Source: Herbaspirillum sp. WKF16 (lineage in GTDB: Bacteria; Pseudomonadota; Gammaproteobacteria; Burkholderiales; Burkholderiaceae_D). Taken from it: a DNA stretch of 64,000 bases. The notes under the pieces were generated by a model that saw only the letters and a list, made by a program, of their open reading frames with translations, had not been told where the DNA came from and made no database searches. The DNA lies in contig NZ_CP118632.1 in the NCBI RefSeq assembly GCF_028993615.1, forward strand, positions 4,588,001 to 4,652,000. Reading direction: 5' to 3'. A program made the position numbers and the translations under genes. This document shows, in pieces, positions 16,970 through 25,654 of the stretch. Position 1 is the first letter of the stretch; every line of letters starts with the position of its first letter.

Positions 16970-18850
16970 TCAGAACGCGAAGCAGCTGCAGCCCAACGCG
17001 CCCCAGAAGCCGGCGAAGTTGGATACAGGGACGGTGGACTTGCGCGCCGTGTCGTGCGAGTGGCCGTGCACGCCGCAGGAACCCGCGCAGGCGTGCGGCA
17101 GCGTCGCTTTCTTCTGCTGCGCCTGCTTGGCGGCGACGGCGCGGTAGTGGCCCGGGACCTTGGCCACCGGCGACCATTCGGGCAGCACCGGGATCTCGCC
17201 CGGGCCGTGGGAGGAGAAGGCGCCGGCGCCGTAGACCACGCGACCGTCGACCACCGTCATCACCGATTCGATGGACTTGATCTCGTCTTCATGCACGCTG
17301 AAGAAGTCGGCCGAGAGCACCGCCAGGTCGGCCAGCTGGCCGGCCTGGATGCGGCCCTTCTTGTTCTGCTCGCTGGAGAACCAGGCGCTGCCGGCGGTCC
17401 ACAGTTCCAGCGCGGTCTCGCGCGGCAGGCGGCCGGCCGCGCCATACAGCCTGGCGCCGCCCACGGTGCGGCCCGAGACCAGCCAGTACAGCGCGGTCCA
17501 GGGGTTGTAGCTGGCCACGCGGGTGGCGTCGGTGCCGGCGCCGACGGGCACGCCCATCTCCAGCATCTTGGCGATCGGCGGGGTGTGCTCGGCGGCTTCC
17601 ACGCCGTAGCGGTCGATGAAGTATTCGCCCTGGAAGGCCATGCGGTGCTGGATCGCGATGCCGCCGCCCAGCGCCTTGACGCGCTCGATGTTGCGCTCGG
17701 TGATGGTCTCGGCGTGGTCGAACATCCAGTGCAGGCCGTCGAAGGGAATCTCGCGGTTGACCTTCTCGAACACGTCCAGCATGCGCGAGATCGACTCGTC
17801 GTAGGTGGCGTGCAGGCGGAACGGCCAGCGGTTCGAGACCAGGTGGCGCACCACGCGTTCCAGTTCATCCTCCATGCCGGCGGCCAGGTCGGGGCGCGGC
17901 TCCAGGAAGTCCTCGAAGTCGGCCGCCGAGAACACCAGCATCTCGCCGGCGCCGTTGTGGCGGAAGAAGTCGCTGCCGTCGCCGGGCTTGACCATGCCGG
18001 TCCACTTCTGGAAGTCGGCCAGCTCGCCGCCCTTGTTCTGGGTGAACAGGTTGTAGGCGATGCGGATGGTCAGCTGGCCTTCGTCGGCCAGCTTGTTGAT
18101 GATCTGGTAGTCCTCCGGGTAGTTCTGGAAGCCGCCGCCGGCGTCGATGGCGCTGGTCACGCCCAGGCGGTTCAATTCGCGCATGAACTGGCGGGTGGAG
18201 TTGACCTGGTATTCCAGCGGCAGGGTCGGTCCCTTGGCCAGCGTGGCGTACAGGATCATGGCGTTGGGACGGGCGATCAGCATGCCGGTGGGGTTGCCCG
18301 CGGCGTCGCGCACGATCTCGCCGCCCGGCGGGTTGGGCGTGTCCTTGGTGTAGCCCACCGCCGCCAGCGCGGCGCGGTTGAGCAGCGCGCGGTCGTACAG
18401 GTGCAGCACGAACACCGGCGTGTCGGGCGCGGCGGCGTTCAATTCTTCCAGCGTCGGCATGCGCTTTTCGGCGAACTGGAATTCGGTCCAGCCGCCGACC
18501 ACGCGCACCCATTGCGGGTGCGGGGTGCGCGCGGCCTGGTCCTTGAGCATGCGCAGCGCGTCGGCCAGCGAGGGCACGCCTTCCCAGCGCAGCTCCAGGT
18601 TGTAGTTCAGGCCGCCGCGGATCAGGTGCAGGTGCGAGTCGTTCAGGCCGGGGATGGCGGTGCGCCCGCCCAGGTCGATCACCTTGGTGTTCGCTTGCTT
18701 GAGGCGCATGACCGACGCCGCGTCGCCCACCTCGATGAACTTGCCGCCGCCGATGGCGACCGCGTCGGCGATCGGGTTTTGCTTGTCCACGGTGTGGAAC
18801 TTGCCGTTGATCAGGATCAGGTCGGGCGTGGTGCTTGCTGCAGTCGTCAT
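16970..18850 (-). CDS. YtcJ-type amidohydrolase (amidohydrolase_3 family) with Cys/His-rich tail
   Basis: The protein has 626 residues. The metal-binding N-terminal 'DSHLHL', the later His in 'LHATYDES' and 'FDHAET', and the Asp of 'GAGTDATRV' fit the amidohydrolase barrel. The C-terminal 'VVDGRVVYGAG' is the family's closing strand. About 60 extra residues follow, with a tail containing 'HACAGSCGVHGHSH' and ending in 'CSCFAF', possibly a metal-binding or redox appendage. The ATG at 18850 has GGAG upstream. The divergent neighbour is a YcaC-like hydrolase, and DoxX is coupled downstream. The substrate (probably an N-acyl or cyclic amide) is unknown. Confidence 0.92.
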   Translation of the reverse strand: MTTAASTTPDLILINGKFHTVDKQNPIADAVAIGGGKFIEVGDAASVMRLKQANTKVIDLGGRTAIPGLNDSHLHLIRGGLNYNLELRWEGVPSLADALRMLKDQAARTPHPQWVRVVGGWTEFQFAEKRMPTLEELNAAAPDTPVFVLHLYDRALLNRAALAAVGYTKDTPNPPGGEIVRDAAGNPTGMLIARPNAMILYATLAKGPTLPLEYQVNSTRQFMRELNRLGVTSAIDAGGGFQNYPEDYQIINKLADEGQLTIRIAYNLFTQNKGGELADFQKWTGMVKPGDGSDFFRHNGAGEMLVFSAADFEDFLEPRPDLAAGMEDELERVVRHLVSNRWPFRLHATYDESISRMLDVFEKVNREIPFDGLHWMFDHAETITERNIERVKALGGGIAIQHRMAFQGEYFIDRYGVEAAEHTPPIAKMLEMGVPVGAGTDATRVASYNPWTALYWLVSGRTVGGARLYGAAGRLPRETALELWTAGSAWFSSEQNKKGRIQAGQLADLAVLSADFFSVHEDEIKSIESVMTVVDGRVVYGAGAFSSHGPGEIPVLPEWSPVAKVPGHYRAVAAKQAQQKKATLPHACAGSCGVHGHSHDTARKSTVPVSNFAGFWGALGCSCFAF

Positions 18851-19091
18851 GTTGGCTCCGGGCAAAGGGTGTTGGCGTGTAGTCCGTCGCATCGACGCCC
18901 GTCGCGGCCGGGCGATCCCGTACGGATCTTGATCTGTTTGTCAGTGACCGCAGTGTGCAAAAACGCCGCGCGGGCGTCTAGCTATACGAACAGATAATGG
19001 CAGCGCCGTCCCCCCTTGCCTATGATCGCCTCCGGCAGCCGCCGCTCTCCCCGGCGCTCGCCCACCTCCTCCACCCTCTACGGATCCGATC

Positions 19092-19781
19092 ATGACCACC
19101 AACACCAAACTCGAAGTGCTCACCCCCGACAATTGCCAGTTGATCATCATCGACCACCAGCCGCAGATGGCGTTCGGCGTGCAATCGATCGACCGCCAGG
19201 TCCTCAAGAACAACACCGTGGCGCTGGCCAAGGCCGCCAAGGTATTCAACATCCCGACCGTGATCACCACCGTCGAGACCGAAGGCTTCTCCGGCTACAC
19301 CTATCCGGAACTGCTGTCGGTATTCCCCGAGCACAACATCCTGGAACGCACCTCGATGAATTCCTGGGACGACCAGAAGGTGCGCGACGCCCTGGCCGCC
19401 ACCGGCAAGAAGAAGATCGTGGTGGCCGGCCTCTGGACCGAGGTCTGCAACAACAGCTTCGCCCTGTGTGCGATGGCCGAAGGCGGCTATGAAATCTACA
19501 TGGTGGCCGACGCCTCCGGCGGCACCTCCAAGGAAGCCCACGACTACGCCATGCAGCGCATGATCCAGGCCGGCGTGATCCCGGTGACCTGGCAGCAGGT
19601 GATGCTGGAATGGCAGCGCGACTGGGCGCGCAAGGGCACCTACAACGCCGTCATGGACATCGTGCGCGAACACTCGGGCGCCTACGGCATGGGCGTGGAC
19701 TACGCCTACACCATGGTGCACAAGGCCGAGCAGCGCCCGCACGGCAACCAGAAGACCCTGGCGCCGGTGCCGGCCAAGTAA
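19092..19781 (+). CDS. YcaC-like isochorismatase-family hydrolase
   Basis: The protein has 229 residues. The cysteine-hydrolase triad of the family is visible: Asp in 'IIDHQPQMAF', Lys in 'TGKKKIVVAG', Cys in 'WTEVCNNSF'. YcaC-like enzymes are octameric hydrolases of uncertain substrate, probably amides. It is transcribed divergently from the amidohydrolase across 241 bp and is followed by two XapX genes, so it probably acts in the same amide-related pathway. No signal peptide is seen. Confidence 0.93.
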   Translation: MTTNTKLEVLTPDNCQLIIIDHQPQMAFGVQSIDRQVLKNNTVALAKAAKVFNIPTVITTVETEGFSGYTYPELLSVFPEHNILERTSMNSWDDQKVRDALAATGKKKIVVAGLWTEVCNNSFALCAMAEGGYEIYMVADASGGTSKEAHDYAMQRMIQAGVIPVTWQQVMLEWQRDWARKGTYNAVMDIVREHSGAYGMGVDYAYTMVHKAEQRPHGNQKTLAPVPAK

Positions 19782-19869
19782 AGAGGCCCGCAGCAGCCAC
19801 CGCCGGCGCGGCCCTCCCCGGACGACGGGGCGGGCCGCGCCGCGTTCCGACGACACGACGGCCAACAAC

Positions 19870-20037
19870 ATGACCAGCTATCTCATCTCGCTTTGCGCCG
19901 GCATCCTGATCGGCGTCTTCTACGCGCTGTTCAAGGTGCGCTCGCCGGCGCCCCCGGGCATCGCCCTGATCGGCCTGCTCGGCATGGTGCTGGGCGAACG
20001 ATTGATCCCCGTGCTCAGCCACCTGCTGGCCGGCTGA
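19870..20037 (+). CDS. XapX-domain (DUF1427) small membrane protein, copy 1
   Basis: The protein has 55 residues and two hydrophobic segments around a short basic-polar turn ('FKVRSPAPPGIALIGLLGM', typical XapX). It starts at the ATG of MTSYLIS. XapX proteins are small inner-membrane proteins of unknown function, often beside hydrolase genes as here. It lies 88 bp after the YcaC-like gene and 21 bp before a second XapX gene. Confidence 0.85.
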   Translation: MTSYLISLCAGILIGVFYALFKVRSPAPPGIALIGLLGMVLGERLIPVLSHLLAG

Positions 20038-20058
20038 GCGGCAACCACGGAGCACGCC

Positions 20059-20304
20059 ATGAAGCCTTACCTGATTTCCCTGCTGATGGGCGCCGTCGCC
20101 GGCGCCCTCTACTACGCCTTGCAAGTGCAGTCGCCGGCGCCGCCCATCATCGCGCTGCTCGGCCTGCTGGGCATGCTGATCGGCGAGCAGCTGGTGCCCA
20201 TCGTGCGCCGCAAGCTCGCGGGCGAGCCGCTGACGGCGGCCTGGTTCCGCCGCGAATGCGTGCCCAAGATCACCGGCGCGCCGCCGCCGGAAGATCGCCA
20301 GTAA
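20059..20304 (+). CDS. XapX-domain (DUF1427) small membrane protein, copy 2
   Basis: The protein has 81 residues. The first about 55 align with the preceding gene ('YLISLLMGAVAGALYYALQ', 'SPAPPIIALLGLLGM'), so the pair are tandem paralogues. A polar tail of about 25 residues ('AWFRRECVPKITGAPPPEDRQ' region) is unique to this copy and probably cytoplasmic. GGAG precedes its ATG. The pair may form a hetero-oligomer, but the function is unknown. Confidence 0.88.
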   Translation: MKPYLISLLMGAVAGALYYALQVQSPAPPIIALLGLLGMLIGEQLVPIVRRKLAGEPLTAAWFRRECVPKITGAPPPEDRQ

Positions 20305-20395
20305 GAAGCAACGCCTGCGGCCGCCGGTCGCGGCGGCCCACCCACCGACGCCGCGCCGGCAGGATCCGCGCGGCGCCGTTCCATGGCTGACTACG

Positions 20396-20809
20396 ATGAC
20401 GAGAACGGACAATGACGGGGCGCCCCCTTGCCCTGTCGCGGTGATCGACGACGACCACGGCGTGCGCACCGCCCTGTGCAACCTGTTGGATTCGGCCGGC
20501 TACCGCAGCTGCGGCTTCGCCGCCGGCGAGGAATTCCTGGCCGCCGCTTGCCTGCATGAGGCCGCTTGCGCGATCGTCGATCTCGGGCTGAGCTGCATGA
20601 GCGGCTTCGAGCTGGCCGAACGGCTGGCCCGGCTGCGGCCCGGCTTGCCGGTGATCCTGATGTCGGCCCGGGACGGCGCGGCCCAGCGGCAGCGCGCGGC
20701 GGAATTGGATGCGGCGGCGCTGCTGCACAAGCCCTTCGACGCCGAGACGCTGCTGGCGCGATTGCGCGCCATCCTGGCGGCGCCGGGATCGGGCACAATG
20801 CGGTCTTGA
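20396..20809 (+). CDS. Receiver-only response regulator
   Basis: The protein has 137 residues and a single receiver domain: acidic residues D18-D20, phospho-acceptor D62 ('AIVDLGLSC'), 'PVILMSARDG' with Ser at the usual Thr position, and 'LLHKPFD' with the conserved Lys. The loop after D62 reads LGLSCMSG, without the usual Pro. No output domain is present. The gene is 22 bp upstream of a PAS histidine kinase and forms an operon with it. This matches the receiver-only gene near the kinase at 2.4 kb. Confidence 0.88.
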   Translation: MTRTDNDGAPPCPVAVIDDDHGVRTALCNLLDSAGYRSCGFAAGEEFLAAACLHEAACAIVDLGLSCMSGFELAERLARLRPGLPVILMSARDGAAQRQRAAELDAAALLHKPFDAETLLARLRAILAAPGSGTMRS

Positions 20810-20831
20810 CGCCCGCCACCAGGAACACCCC

Positions 20832-22127
20832 GTGCCTCCCTCCCCCGCTCCCGCCGATCAACGCCGCACCGAAGCCGCCGACAGCAATGAGGCCTTCACC
20901 GACGCCCTGCGCGAACTCGGAGGCGAGCTCGGCGACGCCGCCTCGCCGGCGCTGGAGCGCATCGCCGCCGCCTACGCCAGGCTGCGCCGCGAGAACGAGC
21001 ACCTGGCGCGCACCGAGCGGGAACTGCGCACCAGCCAGGAGCTGCTCAAGCAGGGCGAGCGCTTCAACCATACCGGCAGCATGCGCTACCTGGTGCGCGA
21101 AGACCTGATGTTCTGCTCCGACGAACTGTGCCGCATCTATGGGCTGGAAGAGGGACGCAACTGCATCACCTACGACGAGTTCGCCGCGCTGATGCATCCC
21201 GACGACCGCCAGGAAGTGATCGACACCGTCAACACCGCGGTGGCCATGGGCGGCACGATACGCGTGGAACACCGCATCTGTCGGCGCGACACCGGCGAGG
21301 TGCGCTACATCTCCGGCATCGGCAAGCCGGTCTGGCTGGACGGCACCTTCGTCGAGTACGTCGGCACCGCCACCGACATCACCGTGCGGCGCCAGGCCGA
21401 CTTCGCCATGCGCGTGGCGCAGGCCGACCTGGAACGCGTGGCGCGCGCCAATACGGTGGGGCAGCTGACGGCCTCCATCGCGCACGAGGTCAACCAGCCG
21501 CTGATGTCGATCGTCTCCAACGCCGGCGCCAGCCTGCGCTGGCTGGACCGCGATCCGCCCAACCTGGAGAACGCGCGCGCCGGACTGCGCGACATCGTGG
21601 CCGAAGGCCAGCGCGCCGGCGGCATGATCGCCGGCCTGCGCGGGCTGGCGCGCAATACCGAGCCGGTGTTCGAGCGCATCGACGTGAATGCGGCGATCCG
21701 CCACATCATGGCCATCTCGAGAAGCGAACTGGAGCGGCGCGAGGTGTCGCTGAGCCTGGCGCTGCTGCCGGGCGAAGCCTGGGTGCTGGGCGACATGGTG
21801 CAGATCCAGCAGGTGCTGCTGAACCTGGTGGTCAACGCCATCGAGGCGATGGCGCAGGTGCGGGAGCGGCCGCGCGTGCTCAGCGTCAGCTCGGCCGGCG
21901 CCGGCGACCAGCGCCTGGAGGTGACGGTGCAGGATACCGGCGAAGGCGTACCTCCGGATGCGCTCTCGCGCATCTTCGAGGCCTTCTACACCACCAAGGA
22001 AGACGGTATGGGCATGGGACTGGCGATCTGTCGCTCCATCGTCGAGCATCACCGCGGCCGGCTCAAGGCGGCGGCCGTCCATCCGCACGGCATGGCGATG
22101 CGCTTCGACCTGCCGCGCGTGCCCTGA
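20832..22127 (+). CDS. Cytoplasmic PAS-domain sensor histidine kinase
   Basis: The protein has 431 residues, reading from GTG 20832 (AGGA upstream). No membrane segment is seen. A coiled N-terminus (about 15-75) precedes a PAS domain (about 80-185, 'IYGLEEGRNCITYDEFAALMHPDD'-like), then HisKA with H218 in 'ASIAHEVNQPL' and HATPase_c ('NLVVNAIEAM', 'DTGEGV', 'GMGMGL'). The kinase core strongly resembles that of the 2403-3488 kinase. The adjacent receiver-only gene is the evident partner; the orphan FixJ regulator at 12970 is another possible target. Confidence 0.92.
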   Translation: MPPSPAPADQRRTEAADSNEAFTDALRELGGELGDAASPALERIAAAYARLRRENEHLARTERELRTSQELLKQGERFNHTGSMRYLVREDLMFCSDELCRIYGLEEGRNCITYDEFAALMHPDDRQEVIDTVNTAVAMGGTIRVEHRICRRDTGEVRYISGIGKPVWLDGTFVEYVGTATDITVRRQADFAMRVAQADLERVARANTVGQLTASIAHEVNQPLMSIVSNAGASLRWLDRDPPNLENARAGLRDIVAEGQRAGGMIAGLRGLARNTEPVFERIDVNAAIRHIMAISRSELERREVSLSLALLPGEAWVLGDMVQIQQVLLNLVVNAIEAMAQVRERPRVLSVSSAGAGDQRLEVTVQDTGEGVPPDALSRIFEAFYTTKEDGMGMGLAICRSIVEHHRGRLKAAAVHPHGMAMRFDLPRVP

Positions 22128-22148
22128 GCAGGCTGAACGCCGCCGGCG

Positions 22149-23072
22149 TCAGCCGCGGCTGTTGCGGCGCCAGTTGCCGGGCGAGGTGCCGACCGCCTGG
22201 GAGAACACCCGGCTGAAATGGCTCTGGTCGTAGAAATTGCAGGCCACCGCGACCTCGGCCAGCGGCAGCTCGGTGTCGCGCAGGTACTCCCGCGCGCGCT
22301 GCACGCGCTGCGCCATCAGCCACTGGTGCGGCGTCTGGCCGGTGCTCTCCTTGAAGGCCCGCAGGAAGTAGCTGGCCGACATGTTGCATTCGCGCGCGAT
22401 CTCCGGGATCGAGACCGCCCCCTTCACCTTCTCCAGCAGCATCTGCTTGGCGCGTTGCTCATGGAGGCGCGACAGCCCGGCGTTGCGCATGGCCGGCGCC
22501 GCGGCGCCGCCGTAGCGCCGCAGCATGTAGGTGCCCAGCGCCATGCCGACCTGGTCGACGAACAGCATGCTGGCTTCATCCGGCCGCGCCAGCGCCGGCG
22601 CCAACGCGTGGGCCAGGTGTTCCAGCACCGGATCGTGCTGGCCGGTGACGGTGGCCAGGCCGCCGACGCTGCGCACGCCGCAGTAGTCGGCGGCCTGCCC
22701 GAAGAAGCTGGGCGGCAACTCCACCAGCAGGAAATCGAAAGCGCCGTGGATGTCGGCGCGATAGTCGTCGGCGAAGTCGCGGATGTAGATCCCGCCCCTG
22801 GCGAAGTCGTGATGCGCGCCGTGGCGGCCGCGGAAAATGCTGCGACGATGCTGCGGCAGCATCGAGATGCCGACCAGGAAGCCGCGGTCGGAAGCGTCGG
22901 TGCGCACCTGCGACACCTCGTCGGCATCCACCCGCTTGCGGTAGAAGCTCAGTTCTGGACGACACAGCTCCTGGCTCTGGTGCAGATGGCGGCTGGCGCA
23001 GCCAAGCGAGTCGACGCCGGGCGGCCGCGCGGCGGTATCGGCGGAAAGAACCGGGGAAGTCGATGCAGACAT
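22149..23072 (-). CDS. AraC-family transcriptional regulator
   Basis: The protein has about 307 residues. An AraC-binding-like N-terminal half contains no recognised ligand motif. The C-terminal double HTH is clear ('SIPEIARECNMSASYFLRAFK', 'LAEVAVACNFYDQSHFSRVFS'). ATG 23072 has GAGG nine bases upstream; an in-frame ATG at 23087 would add five residues. It converges with the PAS kinase gene (21-bp gap). Nothing is divergent close by, so the target is not obvious. Confidence 0.9.
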   Translation of the reverse strand: MSASTSPVLSADTAARPPGVDSLGCASRHLHQSQELCRPELSFYRKRVDADEVSQVRTDASDRGFLVGISMLPQHRRSIFRGRHGAHHDFARGGIYIRDFADDYRADIHGAFDFLLVELPPSFFGQAADYCGVRSVGGLATVTGQHDPVLEHLAHALAPALARPDEASMLFVDQVGMALGTYMLRRYGGAAAPAMRNAGLSRLHEQRAKQMLLEKVKGAVSIPEIARECNMSASYFLRAFKESTGQTPHQWLMAQRVQRAREYLRDTELPLAEVAVACNFYDQSHFSRVFSQAVGTSPGNWRRNSRG

Positions 23073-23381
23073 GGACAGGGACCTCATGGGAGAACAATGG
23101 AACGCGGATGCTCGTCAGTCTTGAAACGGTGCCGGCAACAATACAGCGGCGCTGTCGCACCGGGAGCCGCCCGTCGGCAGCCCCTAGTTGTATGACCAAT
23201 TTTACAGAGACTGCAGGATTTGTGCCCAGCACAATTTTTGTTGCATCCGCGGCGCCATAAGATGCCTTACGCATATCCGGCGCAGGCCCGGCCTTTCCAG
23301 CAGGCATCAGGCTCCCGGCAATAAAAAACGGCGCATCCCCGTGCGCCGCTCTGCCTGTGTGCACTTGCACCAAAAACGGGA
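23073..23381. other. Intergenic region between AraC gene and paiB-like gene
   Basis: These 309 bp contain no convincing gene. An AT-richer stretch at about 23195-23245 probably holds the AraC-gene promoter (minus strand), and the paiB terminator sits at 23323-23348. Confidence 0.45.
23323..23348 (-). terminator. Rho-independent terminator for the paiB-like gene
   Basis: On the minus strand, a 7-bp stem CGGCGCA/TGCGCCG with a 6-base loop is followed by GTTTTTTAT-type T-run. It lies 34 bp after the paiB-like stop codon. Confidence 0.7.
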
Positions 23382-24020
23382 TCATCCCTCCTTGCGCGCC
23401 GCCTCCCCGAGCATGGCGTCGGCCACCGCGTCGCGCCCGCGCGCCTTGAGCGCATCGCCGGCGCCGCGGATGTCGCGCACTTCCTTGTTCTGGCTCAACT
23501 TGCGCTTGCCTTCCAGGCGCGTGATCTCGATCTCGATGCCGACGATGGCCTTGAGCAGGGTATCGGTGAAATCGGCCGGCGCGTCCGACATCTTCCACGG
23601 TTTCTCCTCGGCGGCCTCGTGCGTGCGCGTCAGGCGAGCCACCACGCCGCGCACGTAGCGCTCGTCGTCGCGCACGATGACGCGGCCGTGGGCGTGCGCC
23701 ACCATGTAGTTCCAGGTCGGCACCTGGCGGTGCGCCTCGTGCTTGCTCGGGTACCAACTGGGCGAGACGTAGGCGTCGCCGGCCGAGAATATCGCCAGCA
23801 CCCGGTCGCCCTCGGCCAGCTGCCGCCACAGCGGATTGGCGCGCGCCACGTGGGCGTGCAGCGTGCCCAGCGGGCCCTGCGTCGCATCGAGGTGGAAGGG
23901 AATGTGATTGGCGTCGAGCCCGTCGGCGCCGTGCGAGACCAAGACGCCGAACGGGTGCGATGCGATCAGGCGATGCAGGACCTCGGTGTCGGCTTCGTTG
24001 AAATGGGCGGGGATGTACAT
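23382..24020 (-). CDS. PaiB-family FMN-binding protein
   Basis: The protein has 212 residues. It fits PaiB along its whole length: 'MYIPAHFNE' start, 'HIPFHLD', 'SPSWYPSKHE' and 'VPTWNYMVAHAHG', 'IRRLEGK'-like 'ITRLEGKRKLSQNK'. PaiB proteins have an FMN-binding split-barrel fold; the first described member was a negative regulator in Bacillus, but many probably act as flavin or heme-type enzymes. It is divergent from a MocR regulator, with a perfect dyad between the two, so it is the likely target of that regulator. Confidence 0.93.
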   Translation of the reverse strand: MYIPAHFNEADTEVLHRLIASHPFGVLVSHGADGLDANHIPFHLDATQGPLGTLHAHVARANPLWRQLAEGDRVLAIFSAGDAYVSPSWYPSKHEAHRQVPTWNYMVAHAHGRVIVRDDERYVRGVVARLTRTHEAAEEKPWKMSDAPADFTDTLLKAIVGIEIEITRLEGKRKLSQNKEVRDIRGAGDALKARGRDAVADAMLGEAARKEG

Positions 24021-24067
24021 GAGGGGCTCCTGGCGGATGGCATGGATGATGCAGCGATTGTGCCGCT

Positions 24068-24095
24068 AAACTGGATTAATATTCAGATCCAGTTT
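24068..24095. promoter_or_regulatory. Perfect 9-bp dyad between paiB-like and MocR genes
   Basis: AAACTGGAT (24068-24076) and ATCCAGTTT (24087-24095) are exact inverted repeats separated by 10 bp, so the centres of the arms are 19 bp apart, about two helical turns. The dyad lies in the 100-bp divergent gap and is a strong operator candidate for the MocR protein. Confidence 0.65.
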
Positions 24096-24120
24096 CAACA
24101 TATTTCAGTAGACCGGAATC

Positions 24121-25623
24121 ATGCCAAGGAAAGCCAACGCCATCGACCTGCCCGCCCTCGGCACGCTGGACCGCGCCGCCGGCGCGCTGGGCCGGCAGCT
24201 GGCGCAGACGCTGCGCGAGGCGATCCGGCGCGGCGAGCTCAAACCCGGCGAGTTGCTGCCCTCGACGCGGCTGCTGGCGCAGTCGCTGCAGCTCTCGCGC
24301 GGCACGGTGGTGGAGGCATTCGAGCAGCTGGTGGCCGAGGGCTTCCTGGCCTCGCGCCCGGGCGCCGGCACGCGGGTGGCGGCGACCGAAGCGGAGCCGG
24401 CGACCGCCGCGCGCAAGACCGCGCGTGCGCAGCCCGCGGCCTTGCCGGCGCCGGCCGCCGCCTTCGCGCGCGTGGCGCAGCAGTTCAGCACGTTGCCGCA
24501 TGTGCCCTTCGCGATCTCGGTGCCGCTGGGCGCGACCGTGCCCGGCGAAGCCTGGCGCCGGCTGGGCAACCGGCTGCGCGCGCGCGGCGAGGCCGCGCCG
24601 TCCGGCTATGGCGACCCGCAAGGCGCGCTGCCGCTGCGCCAGGCCATCGCCGACTACGTGCGCCGCTCACGCTCGGTGCGCTGCGAGGCGCAACAGGTGA
24701 TCGTCACCAGCGGCACCCAGCAGGGGCTCTACCTGTGCTGCCAGGTGCTGCTGGGCGCGGGCGAACGGGCATGGGTGGAAGATCCGGCCTATTCCGGCAT
24801 CACCTCCATCCTGGAACACGGGGCGCGCGGCGCCGCCGTGCGGGTGCCGGTCGACGAGGAAGGGCTGGACGTGGAGGCCGGCCTGCGGCTGGCGCCGGAT
24901 GCGCGCGCCGCCTTCGTGACGCCCTCGCACCAGTATCCGCTGGGGATGCCGATGAGCATGGCCCGGCGCCGCGCGCTGCTGGACTGGGCGCAACGCGCCG
25001 GGGCCTGGATCGTGGAAGACGACTACGACAGCGAGCTGCGCTACGCCGGCCATCCCTTCCCCGCGCTGCAGGGCATCGCCGCGCAGCGCGTGGTCTACCT
25101 CGGCACCTTCAGCAAGGTGCTCTATCCCTCGCTGCGGCTGGGCTACCTGATCGCGCCGCCGGAACTGGCGCCGGCCTTCACCGGCGCGCGGGTGCTGATG
25201 GATCGCAGCCCGCCGGGCGCCGACCAGCATGTGCTGGCCGCCTTCATGGCCGAGGGCCACCTGGAGCGCCACATCCGCCGCGTGCGCGGTATCTACGCCG
25301 AACACCGGCGCCAGCTGATGCATACGCTGGCGCGGTTGCTGCCGGCGGAGCTGGCATGGCTGCAGCCCAGCGACCAGGGCATGCACTTGCTGCTGTGGCT
25401 GAAGGAAGGACTGGACGATACGCAAGTCGCGCGCCAGGCGGCGGCCGCCGGCGTGGCGGTGCGCGCGGTGTCGCCGATGTTCGCACCGGGCGGCGCAAGG
25501 CCCGGCCTGGTGCTGGGCTTCGGCGGCTTCAGCGGGGAGCAGATGGAGCAGGCGGCGCGCAAGCTGGCGCGGGTGATACGGGCGATGGCCGGCGAACGCC
25601 AGCCGCCAGGCGGCAGGCGATGA
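24121..25623 (+). CDS. PdxR-type MocR regulator (GntR HTH + aminotransferase fold)
   Basis: The protein has 500 residues. A GntR-type winged helix at about 20-85 ('LREAIRRGELKPGELLPSTR', 'LSRGTVVEAFEQL') is joined by an Ala/Pro-rich linker (about 88-115) to an aminotransferase-like domain with PLP lysine K332 in 'GTFSKVLYPSLRLGY' and 'VEDDYDSELRY'. This is the PdxR/GabR-like subtype, distinct from the MocR at 3918. The divergent paiB-like gene and shared dyad suggest it controls that gene in response to a PLP-linked signal. Confidence 0.93.
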   Translation: MPRKANAIDLPALGTLDRAAGALGRQLAQTLREAIRRGELKPGELLPSTRLLAQSLQLSRGTVVEAFEQLVAEGFLASRPGAGTRVAATEAEPATAARKTARAQPAALPAPAAAFARVAQQFSTLPHVPFAISVPLGATVPGEAWRRLGNRLRARGEAAPSGYGDPQGALPLRQAIADYVRRSRSVRCEAQQVIVTSGTQQGLYLCCQVLLGAGERAWVEDPAYSGITSILEHGARGAAVRVPVDEEGLDVEAGLRLAPDARAAFVTPSHQYPLGMPMSMARRRALLDWAQRAGAWIVEDDYDSELRYAGHPFPALQGIAAQRVVYLGTFSKVLYPSLRLGYLIAPPELAPAFTGARVLMDRSPPGADQHVLAAFMAEGHLERHIRRVRGIYAEHRRQLMHTLARLLPAELAWLQPSDQGMHLLLWLKEGLDDTQVARQAAAAGVAVRAVSPMFAPGGARPGLVLGFGGFSGEQMEQAARKLARVIRAMAGERQPPGGRR

Positions 25624-25654
25624 TGCGGCGGACCGGGCTGCGGCGCGGGTGGCG

